A stretch of DNA of 64,000 nucleotides from Bosea beijingensis (GCF_030758975.1 NZ_CP132359.1:3555283-3619282), one strand, 5' to 3'; counted from the stretch's first letter, positions 44,492 to 54,074 are shown. Program-made: numbers and translations. Notes: a model not told the origin generated them from the sequence alone.

Positions 44492-44637
44492 GGGTCCTCA
44501 CCCAGCCAGCCGGCCTTTCGTCACGACCTGCCCGGAAAAAGTTCCATGAGAAGCGGGAATGTCCGCTGGTGCCGACCGCATATCTGGAGCAGGCACAGCG
44601 CCTTGCGAAGCGTCCGGGTGTTGCCCATCATCGGATC

Positions 44638-45147
44638 ATGACGACGCTGCCTCAGACCTCGACCGATCATCGTCCGCCGCTCTGGGCGGCGCTTGCGATT
44701 GCGATCCTTCCGGTCGTGGCCGCCTCGGTCGCCGGCAGCGCAACGACCGTGCCGCAAATCCCGACCTGGTATGCCGGGCTGGTCAAACCGCCGTTCAACC
44801 CGCCGAACTGGATTTTCGCGCCGGTCTGGACCGCGCTCTATGCGCTGATGGCGCTGGCCGCATTCCGCATCCTGCGCCTGCCGGTCGGAACGCCCGGCCG
44901 CCGGCGCGCGCTGCTGGTCTATCACCTGCAGCTTCTGTTCAATATCGGCTGGTCCTTCGCCTTCTTCGGCGCCAACAGCCCGCTCGCGGGCATCGCGGTC
45001 ATCTTGCCGCTGCTCGTCCTGATCGCGGCGACGATCGCAGCCTTCAGGCCGCTCGATCGGCTCGCCTCGAATCTGCTCTGGCCCTATCTCGCCTGGGTCG
45101 CCTTCGCGACGCTGCTAAACGCCTCGATCTGGTGGCTCAACCGATAG
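44638..45147 (+). CDS. tspO: TspO/MBR family protein
   Basis: The 169-residue membrane protein has five predicted helices and the TspO signatures WYAGLVKPPFNPPNWIFAPV and LNASIWWLN. TspO binds porphyrins and modulates tetrapyrrole and stress responses in Alphaproteobacteria. I use ATG 44638 (MTTLPQTSTD); the frame is open 50 codons further upstream, overlapping the GH19 gene, but that extension is not family-like. Confidence 0.93.
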   Translation: MTTLPQTSTDHRPPLWAALAIAILPVVAASVAGSATTVPQIPTWYAGLVKPPFNPPNWIFAPVWTALYALMALAAFRILRLPVGTPGRRRALLVYHLQLLFNIGWSFAFFGANSPLAGIAVILPLLVLIAATIAAFRPLDRLASNLLWPYLAWVAFATLLNASIWWLNR

Positions 45148-45156
45148 TATCCGAGC

Positions 45157-45531
45157 TCACCCGATCGAGCGCTCGATCACCTTCATCACGGTCGCGCGCA
45201 GCTCCGCGATTGTGAAGGGCTTGGCCATCACCTCGGCGACGATCGACTCGAGGCTTTTCGCCCGCTCGCGCTGCTCGGCATAGCCGGTCATCAGCATGAT
45301 CGTCAGCTCCGGGAACTGCTGCTTGGCGGCGAGCGCCAGCGCGATGCCGTCCATCAGGGGCATGCGGATATCGGTCAGCAGCAGGTCGAACCGCCCCTGC
45401 TCGGCGTCGAGGATGTCGAGCGCCTCGGCCCCGTCGGAGGCGATGAGGCAGCTATGTCCGTCGAGGCTCAAGCCCCGCGCGACCAACTGGCGCAGCGGCT
45501 CCTCGTCATCGACGACCAGAATACGCGACAT
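45157..45531 (-). CDS. Single-domain response regulator (CpdR-like)
   Basis: This 124-residue protein is a lone receiver domain: acidic pocket DDEE near residues 8-11, phospho-acceptor aspartate in LLLTDIRMPLMDG (about D54), switch threonine in MLMTGYAE, and the conserved lysine in MAKPFT. There is no output domain. CpdR-type single-receiver proteins regulate proteolysis and cell cycle in this class. It follows hpt on the same strand (9-base gap). No histidine kinase is adjacent. Confidence 0.9.
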   Translation of the reverse strand: MSRILVVDDEEPLRQLVARGLSLDGHSCLIASDGAEALDILDAEQGRFDLLLTDIRMPLMDGIALALAAKQQFPELTIMLMTGYAEQRERAKSLESIVAEVMAKPFTIAELRATVMKVIERSIG

Positions 45532-45540
45532 GAATGCTCC

Positions 45541-46098
45541 TCAGATGCCGGGCAAGCCGGCCTGATCATCGGTTTCGACCACGCCGACATAGGGCAGTTG
45601 CCGGTACGAATGGGCGACGTCCATGCCGTAGCCGACCACGAAATAGTCGGGGCATTCGAAGCCGACATAATCCGCCTGGATGTTGACAGCCCGCTTATGC
45701 GGCTTCTCCAGCAGCACGGCGGTCGACACTTTCGCGGCCCCGCGCGCGGCCAGCAGGTCCTTGGCGAAGGCCAGCGTCCGGCCGGACTCGAGGATGTCGT
45801 CGACCAGCAGCACGTCGCGGCCGCGCACCTCGCTCTGCACGTCGCGCAGGATTTCGACCTGGCCCGAGGAAACGGTTCCCGAGAGATAGCTCGACAGGTG
45901 GATGAACTCGACCTGCGGCGAGAGTCCGGTGCGGTGCATCGCCCGGATCAGGTCGGCAGCGAACATGAAGCTGCCCTTCAGGACGGCAACGACGAGCAGA
46001 TCCTTCGGATTGCTGCCCGCGATGGCCTGCGCCATCTCCTCGTTGCGCCGCGCTATCGTCGCCTCGTCGTAGAGAACCCTGATACGCCGTTCCGGCAT
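45541..46098 (-). CDS. hpt: Hypoxanthine phosphoribosyltransferase
   Basis: The 185-residue purine-salvage enzyme has the phosphoribosyl-diphosphate loop LLVDDILESGRTL and the N-terminal LKGSFMFAADLIR motif. It converts hypoxanthine or guanine to the nucleotide. ATG 46098 has GGAG 6 bases upstream; the frame is open upstream but without family similarity. It is followed by the receiver-domain gene. Confidence 0.95.
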   Translation of the reverse strand: MPERRIRVLYDEATIARRNEEMAQAIAGSNPKDLLVVAVLKGSFMFAADLIRAMHRTGLSPQVEFIHLSSYLSGTVSSGQVEILRDVQSEVRGRDVLLVDDILESGRTLAFAKDLLAARGAAKVSTAVLLEKPHKRAVNIQADYVGFECPDYFVVGYGMDVAHSYRQLPYVGVVETDDQAGLPGI

Positions 46099-46234
46099 GA
46101 TGACTCCGTTTCGATACCCGGCCGCAACTGGCCTTGCGCGCTTCAGGCGCGCCGAAGGCCGATGCAGGCGATGATCCGTGAAAACCGTCCGGCTGCTGGT
46201 CCGGCACGGTCGACAGGCCCCTGTCCTAGCAGCC

Positions 46235-47044
46235 TCAGCGCTTGCTGGCGAGATTGGCCGCAGTCGCAACCGAGGTGAAGCGCACCCGGACCGACTGCCC
46301 CTGCTCCGGCGGCGAAGCCAGCCGCGCCCGGAAGCGGACGAGTTCCGCAGGCTCCAGGCTCGCCCGCGGCGGATCGGTCGTCCAGGTGTAGAGCGTCGCA
46401 CCGCCCGCATCCTTGACCGCGACCTCGATCAGCGGCACCGCCGTCTTGCTCTTGGTGACATTGGTGACGTCGCCCTCGACGATGAGGAAGCGATTCTGGC
46501 CGTCGGCGACGACACCGCTCTCGATCGCGCTGAGGCTGAGCCCGCGGACGTTCACCGGCATCCCCAGCCTGTCGAACAGACCGGCCAGTTGCGGGGCGGC
46601 ACGAACCGCCGCCTCACGCTGCCAGACGACGCCGGCAAGCAGGACGAGACCTGCGAGGGCCGCAGCCAACGGCCGTCCGGCTCCGCCACGCCGCAGGAAC
46701 GCACCGGACGCCTTGCTCGGCTTGGCCGGACGCTTGCCGCCGCGGCGCTTCGGCATGGCGGCTACGGGCGCAGGTGTCTCGACGGCAGGCGGCTCCTCAG
46801 GGGCGTCCTGCCCGCCCGCTTCAGCGGCAACGGCCGTGATCTCGGCATCGATCGCAGCGGCGCGCTCCAGCTCCTCGGCGAGCAGCGCCTGGGTCTCTGC
46901 CTCGCTGGGGGGCTCCGGGAAGGCGGCAGGCTCGACATGCCAGGACGTCTTGCAGTTGGCGCAACGCACCTTGCGCCCTTCCGGCCCCAGTTTGGCCGCG
47001 TCGAGTTCGTACTGGCTCGCGCAGGATGGGCAGACGATCAGCAT
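46235..47044 (-). CDS. Zinc-ribbon (MJ0042-type) membrane protein with DUF3426-like C-terminus
   Basis: The 269-residue protein has an N-terminal zinc ribbon with C5/C8 (CPSC) and C28/C31 (CANC), a long Ala/Pro/Glu-rich cytoplasmic linker, one transmembrane helix (about 128-146), and a C-terminal beta-rich domain (VNVRGLSLSAIESG, LVRFRARLASPPEQG). This architecture is standard beside ftsE in Hyphomicrobiales, where it is divergent from ftsEX as here. The function is not known. Confidence 0.9.
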   Translation of the reverse strand: MLIVCPSCASQYELDAAKLGPEGRKVRCANCKTSWHVEPAAFPEPPSEAETQALLAEELERAAAIDAEITAVAAEAGGQDAPEEPPAVETPAPVAAMPKRRGGKRPAKPSKASGAFLRRGGAGRPLAAALAGLVLLAGVVWQREAAVRAAPQLAGLFDRLGMPVNVRGLSLSAIESGVVADGQNRFLIVEGDVTNVTKSKTAVPLIEVAVKDAGGATLYTWTTDPPRASLEPAELVRFRARLASPPEQGQSVRVRFTSVATAANLASKR

Positions 47045-47274
47045 GGCTGCGAGCCAACTCCTTCAAGACGGTTGCCGCAAGTACATCGGCGCATCGACAG
47101 ATCGCCGCATGACAGCGGCCAATGCGCGCGTTTCCATTGGCGCGATTTATGGTTAACGCCCCGTGAAGAATCTCTGGGGCAGATTGGTCGCATCACGGTC
47201 TTTCCGCGCGCGATGGCTTGCGGTGTAGGATCGGATGCGGATTCGCAAAAGACTGGTTCAGCGAGGAAGACCGC

Positions 47275-47934
47275 TTGGTTCGGTTCGAGAATGTCGGCCT
47301 GCGTTACGGCATGGGCCCGGAGGTGCTGAAGGACATCAACTTCAGCATCGAGCCGCGCTCGTTCCAGTATCTGACCGGCCCCTCCGGCGCCGGCAAGACG
47401 ACGCTGATGCGCCTGATCCTGATGGCGCTGAAGCCGACGCGCGGACTGGTCAACCTGTTCGGCCAGGATGTCTCGCGGCTCGACTCGGACACGCTCACCG
47501 CCTTCCGCCGCCGCATGGGCGTCGTCTTCCAGGATTTCCGCCTGCTCGACCATCTCACGGTCTACGAGAATGTCGCACTGCCATTGCGCGTCCTCGGCAA
47601 GGAGGAGGCGAGCTATCGCGCCGAGGTCGTCGAGTTGCTGCGCTGGGTCGGGCTCGGCGAGCGCATGCATGCCGTGCCTCCGGTGCTCTCCGGCGGCGAG
47701 AAGCAGCGCGCGGCCATCGCCCGCGCCCTGATCAGCCGGCCCGAACTGCTGCTCGCCGACGAGCCGACCGGCAATGTCGATCCCGGCCTCGGCCGGCGCC
47801 TGCTGCGGCTGTTCATGGAGCTGCAATCGCTCGGCACCGCCGTCGTGATCGCGACCCACGACCTCAATCTGATGGATATCTACGACGCCCCGCGTCTCGT
47901 GCTGGCCGACGGACACCTGCATGTCGACGCCTGA
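47275..47934 (+). CDS. ftsE: Cell division ATPase FtsE
   Basis: The 219-residue ATPase has Walker A GPSGAGKTT, signature LSGGEKQR and Walker B LLLADEPTGNVD, and the FtsE start (M)VRFENVGLRYG. With FtsX it forms the divisome complex that activates peptidoglycan hydrolases through periplasmic partners. The start is probably TTG 47275, with AGGA 8 bases upstream; the only in-frame ATG lies 19 codons earlier and adds an atypical peptide. It overlaps ftsX by 14 bases. Confidence 0.95.
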   Translation: MVRFENVGLRYGMGPEVLKDINFSIEPRSFQYLTGPSGAGKTTLMRLILMALKPTRGLVNLFGQDVSRLDSDTLTAFRRRMGVVFQDFRLLDHLTVYENVALPLRVLGKEEASYRAEVVELLRWVGLGERMHAVPPVLSGGEKQRAAIARALISRPELLLADEPTGNVDPGLGRRLLRLFMELQSLGTAVVIATHDLNLMDIYDAPRLVLADGHLHVDA

Positions 47935-48883
47935 AACCCACGACCGGGAATCCGAGCGGCAGCCGCGCGGCCTGCCCGCCAATCTCCGGCGGGACCAGCC
48001 GCTCGTCCCCGTCGACAATGTCGCCGGCCGCGCCCTGATGGCGGTAATCGCGATCCTGACCTTCCTCGCTTCGCTCAGCGCCGGCGCCGCGATGCTGGCC
48101 GCGCGCGCCTCCGACCAATGGCGCGGCGCCATCTCCAACGAGATGACGATCCAGGTCCGTCCCGATTCGCGTCGCAAGATCGACGACGACGTAGCCCGCG
48201 CCGTCATGCTGGCGAGCGGATTGAAGGAGGTCGAGAGCGTCCGGGCAGTGCCCAAGGCCGAGTCGGACAAGCTGCTCGAACCCTGGCTCGGCACGGGGCT
48301 CGATCTCGTCGAGCTGCCGGTGCCGCGCCTGATCGTGCTGAAGCTGAAGACGGACGCTCCTCCCGACCTCGCCGGCTTCGGCGCGACGCTGCGCCGCGAA
48401 ATCCCGACCGCGACGCTCGACGACCACCGGCTCTGGGTCCGGCGCCTCTCCGCCATGGCAGGCACCATCATCGCCTCCGGCTTCGCGATCGTGCTGCTGG
48501 TGCTGACCGCAGCGGCGCTCGCGGTCGCCTTCGCCACGCGCGGCGCCATGGCCGGCAGCCGCGACAGCGTCGAAGTGCTGCATTTCGTCGGAGCCAACGA
48601 CGACTTCATCGCCCGCGAGTTCCAGAGCCGCTTCATCCGGCTCGGCCTGCGCGGCGGGCTCTTCGGCGGGCTCGCCGCGATCGCCACGATCGGCGTGCTC
48701 GGCTTCCTCGCCTCGCGGTGGAGCGCCACACCCGAAGCCGAGCAACTGCAGGCCCTGTTCGGCGCCTTCGAGATCGGCTGGACCGGCTATGGCGCCGTCA
48801 TCCTCGTCGCCCTGGTCGTCGCGATCATCGCCGGCCTGGTTTCGCGCTTCACCGTGCGCCACCACCTGAGGATGCTCGCATGA
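47921..48883 (+). CDS. ftsX: Cell division protein FtsX
   Basis: The 320-residue membrane protein has a cytoplasmic N-terminus, four transmembrane helices (about 35-60, 185-215, 235-265 and 290-312) and a periplasmic domain after helix 1 (NEMTIQVRPDSRRKIDDDVA) that contacts cell-wall hydrolase activators. It overlaps ftsE by 14 bases and is followed by the YdcF-family gene. Confidence 0.95.
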   Translation: MSTPETHDRESERQPRGLPANLRRDQPLVPVDNVAGRALMAVIAILTFLASLSAGAAMLAARASDQWRGAISNEMTIQVRPDSRRKIDDDVARAVMLASGLKEVESVRAVPKAESDKLLEPWLGTGLDLVELPVPRLIVLKLKTDAPPDLAGFGATLRREIPTATLDDHRLWVRRLSAMAGTIIASGFAIVLLVLTAAALAVAFATRGAMAGSRDSVEVLHFVGANDDFIAREFQSRFIRLGLRGGLFGGLAAIATIGVLGFLASRWSATPEAEQLQALFGAFEIGWTGYGAVILVALVVAIIAGLVSRFTVRHHLRMLA

Positions 48884-48989
48884 GCATTCCTCTGGCTGCA
48901 CGGCGTCAACCAAGCCTTAACCCTTGCGGCGGGGCCGGACGTAGGTCCGCCGCCGTTATGCCCGATTGGCGCGCTAGGACGACGGCGTC

Positions 48990-49796
48990 ATGGCCATGAT
49001 CGGCAGCACAGACGACCATCTCACGATGGCCCAATCCGATTCCGCGTCCCGGAGTGGCAAGCCTGCCCGGTCGATCTCGCTGCGCCGCATCCTCGGACTG
49101 GCAGCAGCGGCCCTTGCCGGCATCGGTCTGCTGCTTCTCGGCATCGGCTATGTCCGCTTCATCGGGATGATCGACGCACGCGAACCGGCGAACACCCCGC
49201 GCACCGATGCGATCGTCGTCGTCACCGGCGGGGCCCAGCGCGTCGGCGATGCCATGGGCCTGCTCGGGGCCGAGCGCGGGCAGCGGCTGCTGATCAGCGG
49301 CGTCAACGAGAAGACCGGCCGCGAGGAACTCGCCAAGCTGAACCCGGCCTCGCGCGATCTGCTCGCCTGCTGCGTCGATCTCGACTACCGCGCCCGCAAC
49401 ACCATCGGCAACGCCATCGAGGCGCGGCGCTGGGTCCGCCGCCACGGCTTCGACTCCCTGCTCGTTGTAACCTCGAACTATCACATGCCGCGCACGCTCG
49501 CCGAGTTCGCGCATGCGATGCCCGGCGTCAAGCTCGTCGCCCACCCGGTCGTCACCGACCATATCGATACCTCCGGCTGGTGGAGCCGTTGGTCGGTCGT
49601 CAAGATCCTTGTGCCTGAATACGCGAAATACCTGGTCGCACGCCTGCGCAGCCTCGTCGAACGCGACCCGGAAACCTCCCGTCTTTCGGTCATCATCGGC
49701 GGCCGCAAGCCGGTTTCGCCGAAACCTGCCGATACGCTCGGCCCCGCCGCCGAGAAGCGCACGCACCTGCTGGGCCAGCATCGTCAAGAAGGTTGA
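48990..49796 (+). CDS. YdcF/DUF218 family membrane-anchored protein
   Basis: The 268-residue protein has one N-terminal transmembrane helix (about 30-55) and a DUF218 domain (DAIVVVTGGAQRVGDAMGLL, VTSNYHMPRTLAEFAHAM). The family includes SanA and ElyC, linked to envelope precursor handling. It sits between ftsX and the acyltransferase gene, an arrangement common in the order. The function is unproven. Confidence 0.9.
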   Translation: MAMIGSTDDHLTMAQSDSASRSGKPARSISLRRILGLAAAALAGIGLLLLGIGYVRFIGMIDAREPANTPRTDAIVVVTGGAQRVGDAMGLLGAERGQRLLISGVNEKTGREELAKLNPASRDLLACCVDLDYRARNTIGNAIEARRWVRRHGFDSLLVVTSNYHMPRTLAEFAHAMPGVKLVAHPVVTDHIDTSGWWSRWSVVKILVPEYAKYLVARLRSLVERDPETSRLSVIIGGRKPVSPKPADTLGPAAEKRTHLLGQHRQEG

Positions 49797-49844
49797 CGCC
49801 GAAACGGCAAGGCGACGCTTGACCGGGAGGGCATCTCGGGCTCA

Positions 49845-50615
49845 TTGCGCAGCATGCTCGTCCTGCGCTCGCTCACCTTCAACGTCCTGTTCTATGCAAA
49901 TCTCGTCCTCTGGCTGATCTTCGCCGTCCTGCCCGCGATGCTTCTGCCCCGGCGAATGCTGCTGGCGGTTGCGATCGGCTGGTCGCATTCCTCGCTCTGG
50001 CTGATGCGCGTCGTCGCCGGCACGCGCTGCGAGATCACCGGCATCGAGAACATCCCGCAGGGCGGCCTGATGGTCGGCGCCAAGCATCAGTCCTTCCTGG
50101 AGACCTTCGCGCTGGTCACGGTCTTCCGGAACCCGGTCTTCATCCTGAAGCGTGAGTTGACCTGGATCCCGGTCTTCGGCTGGGCCCTGACCAAGCTGCG
50201 GATGATCCCGGTCAATCGCGGCGCCCGGGCCCGCGCGCTTTCCGACGTGACCCGCCGCGCCAAGGTCGAGCTCGGCCAGAACGGCCGCCAGCTCCTGATC
50301 TTCCCGGAAGGCACCCGCCGCCCTGCGGGCGCGCCGCCCGCCTACAAGTTCGGCGTCGCCCATCTCTATGGCGAACTCGGCGTTCCCTGCGTGCCGGTCG
50401 CGCTGAATTCCGGACTCTACTGGCCGCGCCGCAAGTTCCTGCGCCGCCCCGGCACCGTCCGGATCGAGATCCTGCCGGCGATCGAGCCGGGGCTCGACAA
50501 GGTCTCGTTCCAGAACCTTCTGCAGGAGCGCATCGAGACTGCGAGCGACCGGCTCCTGGCGCAGGGCCGCGCCGAACTCGCCGCGCGTGGAATGGACCCG
50601 CTCGCCGGCTCCTGA
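49845..50615 (+). CDS. 1-acylglycerol-3-phosphate acyltransferase (PlsC-like)
   Basis: The 256-residue protein has an N-terminal membrane segment and the PlsC motifs: GAKHQSFLETFAL (the H-x4-D motif with glutamate at the acidic position), FILKRELTWIPVFGW, and LLIFPEGTRRPAG. It acylates lysophosphatidate in phospholipid synthesis. The start is uncertain: TTG 49845 with GGGAGG 14 bases upstream, or ATG 49854. It follows the YdcF gene by 48 bases. Confidence 0.92.
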   Translation: MRSMLVLRSLTFNVLFYANLVLWLIFAVLPAMLLPRRMLLAVAIGWSHSSLWLMRVVAGTRCEITGIENIPQGGLMVGAKHQSFLETFALVTVFRNPVFILKRELTWIPVFGWALTKLRMIPVNRGARARALSDVTRRAKVELGQNGRQLLIFPEGTRRPAGAPPAYKFGVAHLYGELGVPCVPVALNSGLYWPRRKFLRRPGTVRIEILPAIEPGLDKVSFQNLLQERIETASDRLLAQGRAELAARGMDPLAGS

Positions 50616-50721
50616 CAGACCCTGACAGCATAGATCCGACCAAGGCGCGGTTTCCGTTCCGGCCCCGCTTGACTTATCCCCATGTCGTTCCCATTTTGTT
50701 CCTATCACAGGAGGAACGGAC

Positions 50722-51120
50722 ATGGCCGCTCTCGCCTATCGCTACACCCCCGATCTGTTCGACGAGGCGCCGGCCGCCCGCGAAATGCCGCTGCGCAGCA
50801 CCGCCGCGCTCAGCGAACGCCGCTTCACCGCCTGGCGCGGCCGTTCCGGCCGGCGCTATGTCGCATCGGTCTTCGCCGTCGACGACACGCATGCTCTGAG
50901 CTTCACCGATGCGGTGCTGCTCGCTGTCTCCGCCGACCGGCGCATCATCGCCGCCCGCGATTCCGGCCCCTTCGGAATCGAGGCCGCGCTCGGCCGCTGG
51001 CAGCGTTCGATCATGGCCGCCGGCGCCTGCGAGATCCATGTCCACCTGCTCGCCGAAGACGGGATGAGCCGCCGCGCCGCCCTGCTCGACCTGATGCCGG
51101 AAGCGAATCCGGAGGCGTGA
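50722..51120 (+). CDS. Conserved protein of unknown function, 132 residues
   Basis: The protein starts MAALAYRYTPDLFDEAPAAR and has no membrane segment or known motif. The middle (TAWRGRSGRRYVASVFAVDD) and the C-terminal EIHVHLLAEDGMSRRAALLD suggest a small mixed alpha/beta domain. A strong ribosome site, GGAGGAACGGAC, precedes the ATG. It abuts the convergent ChaC gene with no bases between the stop codons. I do not recognise a function. Confidence 0.8.
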   Translation: MAALAYRYTPDLFDEAPAAREMPLRSTAALSERRFTAWRGRSGRRYVASVFAVDDTHALSFTDAVLLAVSADRRIIAARDSGPFGIEAALGRWQRSIMAAGACEIHVHLLAEDGMSRRAALLDLMPEANPEA

Positions 51121-51690
51121 TCAGCCCGCCAGCGGCGGATGCGGCGCACCGAGGCCCGGCGCCAGTTGCTGGGCCAGTTCGGCCAGCACGGGGTCGAAGA
51201 TGCCCATCTTGCGCAGATGCTCCTGCGTCTGCAGCACATAGTCCGGATTCTCGCCGGACTGGCCTCTGCCCTCCCGCACGAGCTTGAGCAACTGCTCGGC
51301 CGGCAGCTTGCCGGCATATTGCAGGTGGTTGCGATCGGCGACATAGACGATGCCGCGCACCTGCCGGCCGTCCTCCAGTTTCAGCGCGACATGGCGCTCG
51401 AGATAGACCGAGGTCGCCTGTTCGCGCGCCCGCAGGTAGTCCACCGTCTCCTGCGCCTGCCCGGCCGCGACACGGAAGGCGAGGCCGCGGCAGACCCCGC
51501 CGCGATCCAGCCCCAGCACCAGCCCCGGCCGCTCCGGCGTGCCGCGATGCACATGCGAGAACACGCAGAGCGAGCGATGATAGCCGTGGAGGCGCGCCTG
51601 CACGCTCTCCTCGAAGGCGAAGCCCGGCCGCCAGATCAGCGAGCCATAGCCGAAGACCCAGAGATCGGTCGCGCCGAATTCGGTCGTCAT
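51121..51690 (-). CDS. Gamma-glutamylcyclotransferase, ChaC family
   Basis: This 189-residue enzyme degrades glutathione to 5-oxoproline and Cys-Gly. The ChaC signature WVFGYGSLIWRPGF is near the N-terminus, with the catalytic glutamate in LRAREQATSVYLERH. It is divergent from the DUF2125 gene over a 169-base gap with no gene. Confidence 0.93.
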   Translation of the reverse strand: MTTEFGATDLWVFGYGSLIWRPGFAFEESVQARLHGYHRSLCVFSHVHRGTPERPGLVLGLDRGGVCRGLAFRVAAGQAQETVDYLRAREQATSVYLERHVALKLEDGRQVRGIVYVADRNHLQYAGKLPAEQLLKLVREGRGQSGENPDYVLQTQEHLRKMGIFDPVLAELAQQLAPGLGAPHPPLAG

Positions 51691-51859
51691 CCTCGTCCCA
51701 TAATTTGGCCGCGCCGGCCTGCTTGCTTGAGCATCAGACCGAAAAGCGGTACCCGCCTTTCGAGCAAATCCAGTGCCACGACAATGCGATAGACCGCCCG
51801 CGAGAGCGATCCGGGCGATCTAGCGATCCGCCCGCCCCTGCGCAAGGAATGCCTGCCGC

Positions 51860-52900
51860 ATGACCGATCCCCTTCCGACGCGCCGCCGCAGCCGCTTCTG
51901 GCTCTACGGGCCCTTCATGCTGCTCGCCGTCCTCGCCGCCGCCTGGTCCGCCTTCTGGTTCTATGCGCGCGGCCGGATCGCGACCGAGATCGACACCGCG
52001 TTGGCCCGGGAGGTCGAGCGCGGCCGCACCTGGACCTGCACCAACCGCAGCATTGGCGGCTTCCCCTTCCGCATCGAACTGCGCTGCAGTGCGCTGAGCC
52101 TGACCTCGACGCGCTGGGGCGATGCGGTCCGCGTCGAAACGGGCCCCGCGGTCGTGGTCGGCCAGATCTATTCGCCCGGTCTCGTCATCCTGGAGGCATC
52201 GAGCCCGGCGAAGGTCACGCTGCCCGAAGGCCGCGTGCTCGACCTGACCTGGAAGAATCTCGATGCCAGCTTCGCCTGGCGCAGCCCGGAGCGTTTCGCG
52301 CTCGTCGCCAGCGAGCCGCGCGGCGTGCTGACGACGCCCGGCCTCAGCACCGAGAACTGGGGCGCGGCCACACTGGAAGCGCATTTGCGCCGCAACCCGA
52401 CCCGCCCCGCAACCGATCAGGCCGTCGACATTGCCATCGCCGCCAAGGGCACGATCCTGCCGCCGATCGATGCGCTGCTCGGCAACACGGACACCGGCGA
52501 GATCGACCTGCAGGCGACGCTCACCCAGGCCGAGAACTTCCGCAAGGGCTTCAACCCCGATGCGCTCGAAGGCTGGCGCGCCGCCAACGGCTCCTTCGAA
52601 CTGACCCGCCTCGTCTCGACCAAGGGCAAGGCCCGCGTCGACGGCAGCGGCCAGCTCGTCCTCGACCCGCTGCGCCGCGTCGCCGGTGATCTCCAGCTCG
52701 CCGCAGCCGGCATCGAGCAGATCGGCGGCCTGCGCATCGGCAACCTGCTCGGCGGCCTCGGCGGTTTCCTCGGCGGGCGCGGCAACAACGCCGGCACGCC
52801 TCAGGGCCTCACCACCCTGCCGCCGGTCTCGCTGCGCGAAGGCCGGGTTTTCATCGGTCCCTTCCGCCTGCCGCTCCAGCCGCTGCCGCCGCTGTACTGA
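51860..52900 (+). CDS. DUF2125 protein
   Basis: The 346-residue protein has an N-terminal transmembrane anchor (about 13-35, FWLYGPFMLLAVLAAAWSAF) and a periplasmic beta-rich body characteristic of DUF2125 (WTCTNRSIGGFPFRIELRC). The family may resemble AsmA-type lipid-transfer or envelope-maintenance proteins; the function is not established. A hairpin follows its stop codon. Confidence 0.9.
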   Translation: MTDPLPTRRRSRFWLYGPFMLLAVLAAAWSAFWFYARGRIATEIDTALAREVERGRTWTCTNRSIGGFPFRIELRCSALSLTSTRWGDAVRVETGPAVVVGQIYSPGLVILEASSPAKVTLPEGRVLDLTWKNLDASFAWRSPERFALVASEPRGVLTTPGLSTENWGAATLEAHLRRNPTRPATDQAVDIAIAAKGTILPPIDALLGNTDTGEIDLQATLTQAENFRKGFNPDALEGWRAANGSFELTRLVSTKGKARVDGSGQLVLDPLRRVAGDLQLAAAGIEQIGGLRIGNLLGGLGGFLGGRGNNAGTPQGLTTLPPVSLREGRVFIGPFRLPLQPLPPLY

Positions 52901-52905
52901 CAAAC

Positions 52906-52930
52906 GAAAAGGGGCGCCTCACGGCGCCCC
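52906..52930 (-). terminator. Terminator of rpoH
   Basis: GGGGCGCC (52911-52918) pairs with GGCGCCCC (52923-52930). On the minus strand the hairpin is followed by TTTTCG, so it terminates rpoH transcripts; on the plus strand it has no U-tract but may still mark the end of the DUF2125 gene. Confidence 0.8.
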
Positions 52931-52959
52931 TCGAACCTTCTTGAAACCCAGAAACCGGA

Positions 52960-53856
52960 TCAGGCCGCCGGCAGCGCCGCACGCGGCGCCTCGATGCGGG
53001 TGATCGCCTTCTTCACGGCTTCCTGCACCTTCTCGAAGGCGCGGACCTCGATCTGGCGGACGCGCTCGCGCGACACGCCGAACTCCTCGGAGAGCTGCTC
53101 CAGGGTGATCGGGTCCTCGGCCAGACGGCGCGCCTCGAAGATGCGGCGCTCGCGCGGATTGAGCACCTCCAGCGCCTCGCGCAGCGCCGAGTGGCGGTTA
53201 TCCGCCTCCTCGGAATCGGCAAGGCGGCGCTCCTGGCTTTCCGAATCGTCGACCAGCCAGTCCTGCCACTCGCCTTCGCCATCCTCGCGCAGCGGCGTGT
53301 TGAGCGAAGCGTCGCCGCCGAGGCGGCGGTTCATATCGACCACGTCCTGCTCGTTGACGCCGAGCTTGGTCGCGATCTGCTGGACCTGGTCCGGGCGCAG
53401 ATCACCCTCGCCCAAAGCCGAAATCTTGCTCTTGGCCTTGCGCAGGTTGAAGAACAGCTTCTTCTGGTTGGCCGTGGTGCCCATCTTCACCAGGGACCAC
53501 GAGCGCAGGATGTATTCCTGGATCGAGGCCTTGATCCACCACATCGCATAGGTGGCGAGGCGAAAACCCTTCTCGGGCTCGAAACGCTTCACCGCCTGCA
53601 TCAGGCCGACATTGCCTTCCGACACGACCTCGCCGATCGGCAGGCCGTAGCCGCGATAGCCCATGGCGATCTTGGCAACGAGGCGCAGGTGAGACGTGAC
53701 GAGCTGGTGCGCCGCATCGCGGTCGCCATGCTCGCGCCAGCGCTTGGCCAGCATGTATTCCTGGCTCGGTTCCAGCATCGGGAACTTACGGATTTCATCG
53801 AGATAACGTGACAATCCGCCTTCGGCGGACAGGACGGGCAGCGAAGCACTCGCCAT
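52960..53856 (-). CDS. rpoH: Heat-shock RNA polymerase sigma factor RpoH
   Basis: The 298-residue sigma-70 family protein has region 2 (NVGLMQAVKRFEPEKGFRLA, TYAMWWIKASIQEYILRSWS), the RpoH box (NQKKLFFNLRKAKSKI) and region 4 (ERRIFEARRL, EFGVSRERVRQIE). The RpoH box is specific to sigma-32. ATG 53856 with GAGGAGAACGAGC is the start; an open frame extends upstream. The 218 bases before it contain a TATACT on the coding strand that might be a -10 element, but no clear -35. Confidence 0.96.
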   Translation of the reverse strand: MASASLPVLSAEGGLSRYLDEIRKFPMLEPSQEYMLAKRWREHGDRDAAHQLVTSHLRLVAKIAMGYRGYGLPIGEVVSEGNVGLMQAVKRFEPEKGFRLATYAMWWIKASIQEYILRSWSLVKMGTTANQKKLFFNLRKAKSKISALGEGDLRPDQVQQIATKLGVNEQDVVDMNRRLGGDASLNTPLREDGEGEWQDWLVDDSESQERRLADSEEADNRHSALREALEVLNPRERRIFEARRLAEDPITLEQLSEEFGVSRERVRQIEVRAFEKVQEAVKKAITRIEAPRAALPAA

Positions 53857-54074
53857 GCTCGTTCTCCTCATCGAGGCCCCCGCTTGGCGGCAGGCCCTCC
53901 GCGCGATCAACCTTCGCGCAGGCTTCGGATTCGGCAATACGATCCAACGCGGGAACCTGTCATCGGTTCGGTTGGAACGCTCGCTTGCGGCGCCCCCTTG
54001 GCCATCCGCATCCGAACAACACCAGTATATGCGAACTCACTCTGGCGGAAAGGTGGCAAAACCGCCGGTTTCGC

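Noticed and set aside
44488..44637. Fifty-codon N-terminal extension of the TspO frame
   Set aside because: TspO proteins start near the first helix; the extension overlaps the GH19 gene and resembles no family N-terminus.
49854..50615. H-x4-E instead of H-x4-D in the PlsC-like acyltransferase as a possible inactivating change
   Set aside because: Glutamate after KHQS is common in this acyltransferase subgroup, and the other motifs are intact, so I do not regard it as a defect.
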